From Azospirillum baldaniorum (GTDB lineage: Bacteria > Pseudomonadota > Alphaproteobacteria > Azospirillales > Azospirillaceae): 64,000 nucleotides of DNA. Below, one piece after another: positions 57,434-64,000 of this stretch. Each line of letters begins with the position of its first letter. The stretch's first letter is position 1. Under the pieces are notes generated by a model, which made no database searches, was not told the origin of the DNA, and saw only the letters and a program-made list of their open reading frames with translations. Both the position numbers and the translations under genes were made by a program. The stretch lies in contig NZ_CP022260.1 of the NCBI RefSeq assembly GCF_003119195.2, forward strand, positions 713,501 to 777,500. The letters are read 5' to 3'.

Positions 57434-60400
57434 ATGGCGTCCGCCCGCGACCGCAGGCATCCCCGCGTACGGCTGCAGCCGGCGATTCTCACCGGCGGCG
57501 CGATCCTGCTGGCGCTGATCGGCCTGCTGTTCCTCGGCATCGTCGCCGAACAGGGCAAGATGGAACGGCTGGCCGCCGACAGCCAGGACCGCATGGTGCC
57601 GCTGATCCTGGAGCGCCAACGCGCCGTCGTGAATCTGGAGCGGCTGAAGCAATCGGGGGCGATCGTCCTTTCCGCCGACGACCCCCGCCGCCGCCGCGAA
57701 GCCCTGCTGGCTGCCCAGGCCCTGGCCTTCCACCCGACCTTCCAGTTCGATCCCGCGCTGAAACGGCAGGTGACCGACGCCTATTCGGTGATCCGGCAGG
57801 TCTCCTCGGCGAAGGCGCGGCGGTTGGAGAGCGCCTCCGCCGGCGACGCGGCCGCGCCCGCCGAGGAGGAGCACCTCGCCGAGAAATGGGCGCAGACGCT
57901 CGTTGAGCTGAACACGGTCGGCGACCGGCTGCTGGTCGACGTGACCGAGCTGACGGCGGGCCGTCTGGGCCAGATCCAGGAACGCACCCGTCTGGTGTCG
58001 CAGGTCATCCAGTTCGCCTTCGTCGCGGTGCTGGCCATCTTCATCGCCGCGGGGCTGCTGATCCGCCGCCATGTGGTGCGGCCCCTGCTTTTCGCCGCCG
58101 ACGGCCTGCGCCGCATCGGCGAGGGCGAGCGCGACATCCGGCTTCCGGGTGCCCGCACGCAGGAACTGGACAGCATCCTGAACGCCGTCGTCCGGCTGGG
58201 CACCCAGACCGAGGAACTGCGCCTGACCCGCGACCGGGCGGAGGCGGCGTCCCAGGCGAAGGCCAGCTTCCTCGCCAACATGAGCCACGAGATCCGCACC
58301 CCGATGAACGCGGTGATCGGCCTGTCGCATCTGGCACTGAAAACCGACCTGACACCGCGCCAGCGCGACTATGTCCTCAAGATCAGCCAGTCCGGCCAGC
58401 ATCTGCTGGGCATCATCAACGACATCCTGGACTTCTCCAAGATCGAGGCCGGAAAGCTGAGCGTCGAGCGCACCGGTTTCCATCTGGACAAGGTGCTGGG
58501 CACGCTCGCCGACCTGATCGCGGAGAAGGCCGCGGCCAAGGGGCTGGAGCTGATCTTCGACGTCGCCCAGAACGTGCCGAGCGACCTGATCGGCGATCCG
58601 CTGCGCATCGGGCAGATCCTGGTCAACTACGCCAACAACGCGGTCAAATTCACCGAGCGCGGCGAGATCGCCATCATTGTCCGGCTGGAGGAGGAGACCG
58701 GCGGGGAACTGCTCGTCCGCTTCGAGGTGCGCGACACCGGAATCGGCCTGAGCGACGAGCAGAAGAATCAGCTTTTCCAGAGCTTCCAGCAGGCCGACGC
58801 GTCGACCACCCGCAAGTACGGCGGAACCGGCCTTGGTCTGGCGATCTCCAAGCGGCTGGCCGAGCTGATGGGCGGCGCGGTCGGGGTGGACAGCGCGCCG
58901 GGCCGCGGTTCCAGCTTCTGGTTCACCGCCCGACTGGGCCGCGACAGGCCGCGCCGCGTGCTGCTGCCGCGGCCCGACCTGCGCGGCCTGCGCTGTCTGG
59001 TGGTGGACGACAACGAGAACGCCCGTGTGGTGCTGACCGACATGCTGTCGGCCATGTCCTTCACCGCCGAAGCCGTGGATTCCGGCCCCGCGGCCATCCA
59101 GGCGGCGCGGTTCGCGGCGCGCGAAGGGCGGCCGTTCCGCGTCGTTCTGCTGGATTGGCAAATGCCGGGAATGGACGGGCTGGAGACCTCCGCCGGACTC
59201 GCCGCGCTGGAGCTGGATCAAGCGCCCCACCACATCATGGTCACCTCCTACGGCCGGGAAGAGGTGCTGAAAGGCGCCGAGAACACGGCCATCGAAGAGG
59301 TGCTGTTCAAGCCCGTGAACCCGTCGGCGCTGTTCGACGGCATCATGCGGGTTCTGGGCGCCGACGAGCAGACCACGGACGCCCCTCCGGCGACGACCGC
59401 CGCCGCCGACCTGTCGCGCCTGCGTGGCGCCCGCATCCTGCTGGCTGAAGACAACGATCTGAACCAGCAGGTGGCCTGCGAACTGCTGGGCGATGCCGGG
59501 CTGGCGGTGGAGGTTGCGGAGAACGGCGCCATCGCCGTCGACATGGTGCAGGAGGCCCGCTACGACCTCGTGCTGATGGACATGCAGATGCCGGTCATGG
59601 ACGGCGTCGCCGCGACCCTGGAGATCCGCCGGCAGGGATTCGCCGATTTGCCCATCGTCGCGATGACCGCAAATGCCATGCAGGCCGACCGCGAGCGTTG
59701 CCTGGACGCCGGCATGAACGATTATCTGGCCAAGCCCATCGACCCGGATGCGCTGTGGGCCACCCTGCTCACCTGGATCGCGCCCCGCCCGGGCCTCGGC
59801 GCGGAGGCACCCGTTTCTCCGCCGGCTCCGGCCGCGGAGGACGGGGGCGACCTGCCCGCCGGTGTTCCAGGGTTGGACACCGTCACCGGGCTGTCGCGGG
59901 TGCTGGGCAAGAAACGTCTTTACCTCGACCTGCTGCGCAAGTTCGCCGCCGGTCAGCGCGACGTGGTGACCGCCATCCGCGGCGCGCTGGACTCCGGCGA
60001 CCTCGCCGCGGCGGAGCGTTACGCCCACACGCTGAAGGGAACCGCCGGCAACATCGGCGCCCACCCCGTCCAGGATGCCGCCACCGATCTTGAGGCGGTC
60101 ATCCGCGACGCCCGGCCACGCCCGGAGATCGACACGCGGCTGGCCGCGTTGGAGCCGCCGCTGGGTGCCTTGCTCGCCCATCTTGAGGCGGCGCTGACAC
60201 CGATGGGCGCCGCCGCGCCGTCCGCCGCCCAGTCTACTCTGGTGGATGCGGACGCGCTTCTCGCCGTGTGCGGGCAACTCCGTCAGCTTCTGCTCGACAG
60301 CGACCCCGACGCCGAGGAGGCGCTGGCCGCGGACGCCGACCTTCTGCGCGCCGCCTTCCCCGACCGGTTCGAGGCCATCGCCGACCAGATCCGCAATTTC

Positions 60401-60469
60401 GACTTCGACGAGGCCGCCGCTGCCCTGGACGCGGCCCTGACCGACCGCGGCATGACCGCCCAAACCTGA
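57434..60469 (+). CDS. hybrid sensor histidine kinase with two receivers and Hpt domain
   Basis: A 1011-residue kinase. Two membrane helices (about 18-37 and 195-213) flank a periplasmic all-helical domain of about 150 residues, with no PAS or binding-protein fold. A HAMP-like segment follows, then HisKA (MSHEIRTPMNAVIG, His near 283), HATPase (FTERGEIAII, DTGIGLSDEQ, GGTGLGLAISKRL), REC1 (Asp in LLDWQMPGMDGLE, near 573), REC2 (Asp in LMDMQMPVMDG, near 715) and Hpt (His in AHTLKGTAGN, near 862). The helical sensor plus upstream binding proteins resembles TorT-TorS. A lone receiver follows at 43 bases. Confidence 0.9.
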   Translation: MASARDRRHPRVRLQPAILTGGAILLALIGLLFLGIVAEQGKMERLAADSQDRMVPLILERQRAVVNLERLKQSGAIVLSADDPRRRREALLAAQALAFHPTFQFDPALKRQVTDAYSVIRQVSSAKARRLESASAGDAAAPAEEEHLAEKWAQTLVELNTVGDRLLVDVTELTAGRLGQIQERTRLVSQVIQFAFVAVLAIFIAAGLLIRRHVVRPLLFAADGLRRIGEGERDIRLPGARTQELDSILNAVVRLGTQTEELRLTRDRAEAASQAKASFLANMSHEIRTPMNAVIGLSHLALKTDLTPRQRDYVLKISQSGQHLLGIINDILDFSKIEAGKLSVERTGFHLDKVLGTLADLIAEKAAAKGLELIFDVAQNVPSDLIGDPLRIGQILVNYANNAVKFTERGEIAIIVRLEEETGGELLVRFEVRDTGIGLSDEQKNQLFQSFQQADASTTRKYGGTGLGLAISKRLAELMGGAVGVDSAPGRGSSFWFTARLGRDRPRRVLLPRPDLRGLRCLVVDDNENARVVLTDMLSAMSFTAEAVDSGPAAIQAARFAAREGRPFRVVLLDWQMPGMDGLETSAGLAALELDQAPHHIMVTSYGREEVLKGAENTAIEEVLFKPVNPSALFDGIMRVLGADEQTTDAPPATTAAADLSRLRGARILLAEDNDLNQQVACELLGDAGLAVEVAENGAIAVDMVQEARYDLVLMDMQMPVMDGVAATLEIRRQGFADLPIVAMTANAMQADRERCLDAGMNDYLAKPIDPDALWATLLTWIAPRPGLGAEAPVSPPAPAAEDGGDLPAGVPGLDTVTGLSRVLGKKRLYLDLLRKFAAGQRDVVTAIRGALDSGDLAAAERYAHTLKGTAGNIGAHPVQDAATDLEAVIRDARPRPEIDTRLAALEPPLGALLAHLEAALTPMGAAAPSAAQSTLVDADALLAVCGQLRQLLLDSDPDAEEALAADADLLRAAFPDRFEAIADQIRNFDFDEAAAALDAALTDRGMTAQT

Positions 60470-60512
60470 ACCGACGCCAGCCCTGCCGCCTCCCCCAAAT
60501 CGGACTGACTCC

Positions 60513-60920
60513 ATGGACATCGCATCGCCCGCACCGGCTCCCGCTGCGCCGAAGCCCACGATCCTCATCGTGGACGACACGCCGGACAACCTGAAGCTGC
60601 TGAGCGGTCTGCTGAAGGAAAGCTACAAGGTGAAGGTCGCCAACAATGGGCGCAAGGCGTTGGAGATCGCCGCGGCGATCCCGACACCCGACCTGATCCT
60701 GCTGGACGTGGTGATGCCGGAAATGGATGGCTACGAGGTCTGCGCCACCTTGAAGGAAGCACCGGGGACCCGGAACATCCCGGTGATCTTCCTGACGGGC
60801 CGTGCCGACGAGGCCGACCGGGAGCGCGGCCTCGCCATGGGGGCCGTGGATTACATCGCCAAGCCGGTCGATCCTCCGACGGTGCTGCAACGGGTTGCCG
60901 CGCTCGTTCCGGTGCCCTGA
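60513..60920 (+). CDS. single-domain response regulator
   Basis: A 135-residue receiver. A Pro/Ala start is followed by ILIVDDTPDNLKLLSGLLKE, phosphoacceptor Asp in LILLDVVMPEMDGYE, VIFLTGRADEADRE and a Lys in YIAKPVDPPTVLQ. There is no output domain, so it is a phosphate shuttle or sink, probably for the Hpt domain of the kinase before it. The receiver resembles that of the convergent protein at 60961 (same ILIVDDT-x-DNL and GYEVC). It is last gene of the operon. Confidence 0.9.
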   Translation: MDIASPAPAPAAPKPTILIVDDTPDNLKLLSGLLKESYKVKVANNGRKALEIAAAIPTPDLILLDVVMPEMDGYEVCATLKEAPGTRNIPVIFLTGRADEADRERGLAMGAVDYIAKPVDPPTVLQRVAALVPVP

Positions 60921-60960
60921 CCGCGGTCATCCGCCCGAGCCGCGCCCTGGCGAGCCGGCG

Positions 60961-62190
60961 TCACGCCGACGCTTCGGCCAGGGCGGACACCCGCCGCGGC
61001 ATGCGGACGACGAAGCTGGCGCCGCCGCCGGACAGGCTTTCCACCTCGATGGTCCCCTGAAGAACCTGATGGACGAGGTTGAAGGCGATGTAGAGCCCAA
61101 GCCCGGGAAACTCGATGCCCCGGCGGGTGGTGAAGAAGGGATCGAACAGTTTGGGCAGATGCTCCGGATCGATCCCCCTGCCGTCGTCGGACAGGCGGAG
61201 TTCCACCCAATCCTCCTCCCGTGGCATCACCGACAGGGTCAAGCGCCCGCTCTGCCCCGGCCGGAAGGCGTGGGCCACGGCGTTTCGGATCAGGATGGAC
61301 AGCACCTCCGACAGCGGGCCGGGATGGCTGTCGATGGTCAATCCGGCGGGGCAGGACACGGTAAGGCTGTGCCCAGCCTCGCGCAAATGCGGGTCCAGCC
61401 CGAACAGGGCGTCGGAGAGATAGTCCTTGAGATCGAACACCCGCCGTTCCGAGCCGGCGCGGTCCACCACCACCTGCTTGAAGCTCTGGATCAGGTTGGC
61501 GGTGCGCACGATGTTGGTGGTGACCAACAGCGTCCCTTCCCGCGCGTTCTCCAGGAAGCGGGCGAGGTCGGACTTGCGGATCGCCCCGTTCTGGAATTGC
61601 GACGCCAGCGATTCGACCAGCCCGGAAAGATGGGAGACCGCGGTCAGGGCCACGCCGATCGGCGTGTTGATCTCGTGCGCGACGCCGGACACCAGCAGGC
61701 CCAGGGCCGCCATCTTCTCCGTCTGGATCAGGTGCTGCTGCGTCTCCTCCAGCCGGCTGTGGGCGGCGCGCACCTCCTCGACGGTGGCCCGCAGCGAGTC
61801 GGCGGTGGCCTTCAAGGACAGGTGGTTCTTCACCCGCGCCAGGACGATGGGAGGGCTGATCGGCTTGCTGATGTAATCGACAGCGCCCAGGTCGAGCCCG
61901 AACTTCTCGTCCTCGACGGAGGTGCGCGCGGTGAGGAAGATCACCGGAACGTCGCGGGTCCGCGGATCGGCCTTCAGGCGGCGGCACACCTCGTATCCGT
62001 CCATGCTCGGCATCATGACGTCGAGCAGGATCAGATCCGGCGGCTGGTCGGAAAAGGCGATGCGCAGCGCGGCATCGCCGTTGTTCACGGTCTTGACCGT
62101 ATAAATGGATTTCAGATGGCTGCTCAGCAGCGAAAGGTTGTCGGCGGTGTCATCCACGATGAGGATCGTCGCCTTCGTCGGTGCTCCCAT
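60961..62190 (-). CDS. receiver-histidine kinase, convergent with the kinase operon
   Basis: A 409-residue soluble protein. The receiver domain (1-125) has ILIVDDTADNLSLLSSHLKS, Asp in LILLDVMMPSMDGYEVC and VIFLTARTSVEDEKF. A coiled-coil linker (about 125-170) leads to the kinase with H-box LLVSGVAHEINTPIGVALTA (His near 178) and HATPase (IRNAVAHAF, GRGIDPEHLPKLFDPFFT, GLGLYIAFNLVH). An input receiver ahead of a kinase lets it be switched by another phosphodonor, perhaps the lone receiver at 60513, 40 bases away. ATG 62190 has GAGGAAGG upstream. Confidence 0.87.
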   Translation of the reverse strand: MGAPTKATILIVDDTADNLSLLSSHLKSIYTVKTVNNGDAALRIAFSDQPPDLILLDVMMPSMDGYEVCRRLKADPRTRDVPVIFLTARTSVEDEKFGLDLGAVDYISKPISPPIVLARVKNHLSLKATADSLRATVEEVRAAHSRLEETQQHLIQTEKMAALGLLVSGVAHEINTPIGVALTAVSHLSGLVESLASQFQNGAIRKSDLARFLENAREGTLLVTTNIVRTANLIQSFKQVVVDRAGSERRVFDLKDYLSDALFGLDPHLREAGHSLTVSCPAGLTIDSHPGPLSEVLSILIRNAVAHAFRPGQSGRLTLSVMPREEDWVELRLSDDGRGIDPEHLPKLFDPFFTTRRGIEFPGLGLYIAFNLVHQVLQGTIEVESLSGGGASFVVRMPRRVSALAEASA

Positions 62191-62593
62191 ATCCGCCCCT
62201 TCCTCTTGCGGCGGAAAGGGACGATCCGGCACTGCCCCCGATCAGGGCGCCGGCCACAACCAGTGCATCACCGGTTCGCAGAAACACCCTCGTCCGCCAA
62301 AGGGACATTACAACGCGATTTTTTATCGTCAAAGACAATTTATCGGTGCCATTCACTCCGGCAACAACCGTTTCAAATTATGTTCTGCCGGAAAAACAAC
62401 TGCATTTTAAGCATCGCCCGAAATTACCAAACGCCACGTCCTGTCATGGGAACCGGCCGGTGCGCAGGGGCGTTTCCGTGTCCGCGTGCGGCGGCCGGGA
62501 CGCGAAAAAGTGGTAGCCCGCCCTCACCCGTCAAACTGTCACAGACCACCCGTATAGTCCGTCCAACTTTGGAAATGCTTCGTGAATCCAGCC
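62191..62593. other. AT-rich intergenic region between divergent genes
   Basis: About 400 bases with lowered GC between the receiver-kinase (-) and the zinc-finger gene (+). It holds no recognisable operator or promoter consensus. Short ORFs across it have no features of real proteins. Confidence 0.5.
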
Positions 62594-62836
62594 ATGCCGA
62601 CGCCGACACACGCCCGTACCACACCGTCTCTTCCCGTGCCCAAGCTGCATTGCGCCTGCTGCGGGCGTCCGTTCACCCGCGCATCCGGCCGCGGCCCCGC
62701 CCCGCTCTACTGCTCGGCCGACTGCCGGACGCAGATCCGCATCCGCCAGCGGGTGTGGTCGAGCCGGCCCGGCTACGCCGCAAGCGGCACGGCCAACCAC
62801 CGGGACATCCATTTCGAGACGGCGCGCGCATCATGA
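62594..62836 (+). CDS. small zinc-finger protein
   Basis: An 80-residue protein. It has CACCGRPFTRASGRGPAPLY then CSADCRTQIRIRQRVW, giving two Cys pairs (C-x-x-C and C-x3-C) about 20 residues apart, typical of a treble-clef or zinc-ribbon fold. The tail is basic and aromatic. Such small fingers bind nucleic acid or protein. ATG 62594 is chosen; GTG 62582 is the alternative. The stop overlaps the start of the next gene (ATGA), so the two products are probably made together. Confidence 0.7.
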   Translation: MPTPTHARTTPSLPVPKLHCACCGRPFTRASGRGPAPLYCSADCRTQIRIRQRVWSSRPGYAASGTANHRDIHFETARAS

Positions 62837-63285
62837 TGAAGCTGGTGATCCACGACCGCCATTCCGCCGCCGGGCTGATCCTGCCGGATGTCGGCCATAT
62901 GCGCGACGTCGTGCGCGCCCTGCGCGGGCTGGACACGGTGGACAGCGCGTCGGTGCTTCTGGAGGTCTTCGCCCGGCGCTGCCTGGAGGCCGGCGTGGCC
63001 TTTGATTCGACGGACCCGCTGACCGCCTGCTCCTTCTGCACCCATCTGGTGGAGGTGGAGGTCCATGCCGAGAACGGGGCGGCGCCCGTCCAGTTCGTCC
63101 GGCTCTACGACCGCGACGCCGACGGCATCCTTTGCCGCCGCCATCACGGCACCCTGCACGCGGTGGCCCGGCAGTTGCGGTGCGAGGACGGCGTGCCCTT
63201 CCCCATCCTGCCGGCCATCGCCGCCAAAACGGCGGCTTTCACGACGGTGGCATTCAACGCCGCGATCCCGCCGCGCCCGCTCTGA
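62833..63285 (+). CDS. unknown protein, paralogue of the gene at 37323
   Basis: A 150-residue protein homologous over its length to the one at 37323: M-x-KLVI-x-D-x-H-x-AAGL at the start, V-x-SAS-x-x-LE, DPL-x-x-C, T-H-L-V-E, and C-R-R near 105. The C-terminal 30 residues (PILPAIAAKTAAFTTVAFN) are extra and hydrophobic. No known fold can be assigned. It starts at ATG 62833 in the stop of the zinc-finger gene, so a partnership is likely here but not for the lone copy at 37323. The Cys/His residues shared by both copies are candidate metal ligands. Confidence 0.7.
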   Translation: MMKLVIHDRHSAAGLILPDVGHMRDVVRALRGLDTVDSASVLLEVFARRCLEAGVAFDSTDPLTACSFCTHLVEVEVHAENGAAPVQFVRLYDRDADGILCRRHHGTLHAVARQLRCEDGVPFPILPAIAAKTAAFTTVAFNAAIPPRPL

Positions 63286-63331
63286 GCAAGCGGACGCGGA
63301 CGGAAGCACCAATCGTTATGGCGTGTGCCCG

Positions 63332-64000
63332 TTACGGCATGTACTGGCCGCCGTTGACGTCGAGAACCTGCCCGGTGATGTAGCCGCTGCAGGTGTGCGA
63401 CGCGAAGAACAGGAAGGTCGGGGCGCACTCTTCCGGACGGCCGAAGCGGCCCATCGGGAAACCGGAGCCGATGCGGGCCTTGGTGTCCTCGTCCTTGTCG
63501 GCGTGGAAGGCTGTGTCGAAGGTGCCCGGCGAGACCATGTTGAAGCGGATGCCGTCCTTGGTGTGGAAGGCCACCCAGTTCTTCTGGATGTTGTGCAGCC
63601 ACGCCTTGGCCGCGCCGTACAGGCCGGCGCCCGGACCGCCGCCGGTGTAGCCGGCGACCGAACCGACCGAGATCACCGAAGAGGTGGTGCCGTTCTGCGA
63701 CGCCGCAGCCTTCAGGTGCGGCAGCGCGTGCTTGGTCACCATCAGTGCGGAGCGGGAGTTCAGGTCGGTCACCGCGTCGAAGAAGGCGTCGTCGATCTCC
63801 GGCAGCGGCTTGCGGGCGACCAGACCGCCCGCGTTGTTGATGAGCACGTCGATGCCGCCGAAGCGCTCGACGAAGGCCTCGACGAGCGTGCCGCACGCCG
63901 CGCTGTCCGACACGTCGGCCTGGAGGAAGACGACCTCGCCACCCAGCCCGTTCAGACGGGCCAGCGTGGCCTCCAGGTCCGCCGGAATGCGACGGCCGTT
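63332..64000 (-). CDS. short-chain dehydrogenase/reductase, 5' end outside the window
   Basis: The C-terminal 222 codons of an SDR enzyme; the reading frame stays open to the window edge, so the ORF beginning at 63913 is not the true start. The visible parts are VVFLQADVSD, DVLINNAGG, the catalytic Ser in SVISVGSVAG, YxxxK in YGAAKAWLHN, and the C-terminal ITGQVLDVNGGQYMP. The Rossmann GxxxGxG lies outside. It probably oxidises a sugar or hydroxy-acid alcohol with NAD(P); the substrate is unknown. Confidence 0.9.
   Translation of the reverse strand, partial: NGRRIPADLEATLARLNGLGGEVVFLQADVSDSAACGTLVEAFVERFGGIDVLINNAGGLVARKPLPEIDDAFFDAVTDLNSRSALMVTKHALPHLKAAASQNGTTSSVISVGSVAGYTGGGPGAGLYGAAKAWLHNIQKNWVAFHTKDGIRFNMVSPGTFDTAFHADKDEDTKARIGSGFPMGRFGRPEECAPTFLFFASHTCSGYITGQVLDVNGGQYMP

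Noticed and set aside
57386..60589. 1067-codon - strand ORF opposite the hybrid kinase
   Set aside because: Very long but purely a GC-driven shadow (Gly/Gln/His/Val); the kinase frame is unmistakable.
1..64000. CRISPR, rRNA, tRNA, phage or integrase genes
   Set aside because: Looked for direct repeats with spacers and RNA-gene landmarks by eye and saw none; a tRNA-scan could still find something missed.

Overview
The window is high-GC DNA with densely packed genes on both strands. Its content fits an Azospirillum-like alphaproteobacterium (Rhodospirillales). That placement is inferred from gene content, GC bias and a family of palindromic intergenic repeats; there is no rRNA gene to confirm it. 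I saw no rRNA, tRNA, CRISPR array, transposase or phage gene.

Region 1 (1-9330) is a surface-glycan cluster on the + strand. It holds a truncated gene, a SAM methyltransferase, two closely related GT4 glycosyltransferases around a 724-residue GT2-like protein, a secreted beta-propeller protein whose N-terminus is encoded by a palindromic repeat, a polysaccharide pyruvyl transferase-family protein, and a membrane-anchored coiled-coil protein. Region 2 (9600-11869) has a small unknown gene and, on the - strand, a carbohydrate-binding/parallel beta-helix protein.

Region 3 (12370-26152) is metabolic. It contains a tctCBA tripartite tricarboxylate transporter, a TerC-family protein, a CBS-BON protein, a GntR regulator, an omega-aminotransferase/semialdehyde dehydrogenase pair with a divergent LysR regulator, and a PNPOx-like flavoprotein facing a MocR-type regulator. 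Region 4 (26466-31207) is the complete three-gene operon for the osmoprotectant N-acetylglutaminylglutamine amide (NAGGN). Region 5 (31215-38476) has an MFS exporter, a CstA-type transporter, a LytS/LytTR two-component pair that probably senses or controls pyruvate uptake, a small paralogous unknown, and an RlpA lipoprotein.

Region 6 (38951-50473) has a serralysin-like RTX protease, a Lin0512 protein, a divergent TraB/GumN-like protein, a Fur-box-preceded exbB-exbD-tonB operon, a MASE1 kinase with a FixJ-type regulator, a glutamate dehydrogenase, an Rnk-like protein, and a Fur-box-preceded DUF2325 protein. Region 7 (50576-55486) holds unknowns, a DUF1398 protein, a MarR regulator with a palindromic operator over its promoter, and a soluble double-PAS chemoreceptor.

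Region 8 (55818-62190) is a sensory locus. Two periplasmic solute-binding proteins without any permease lead directly into a 1011-residue hybrid kinase and a lone receiver, facing a convergent receiver-kinase. This is the most promising candidate for an undescribed system. The window closes with a translationally coupled zinc-finger/unknown pair (a paralogue of the unknown in region 5) and a truncated SDR dehydrogenase.
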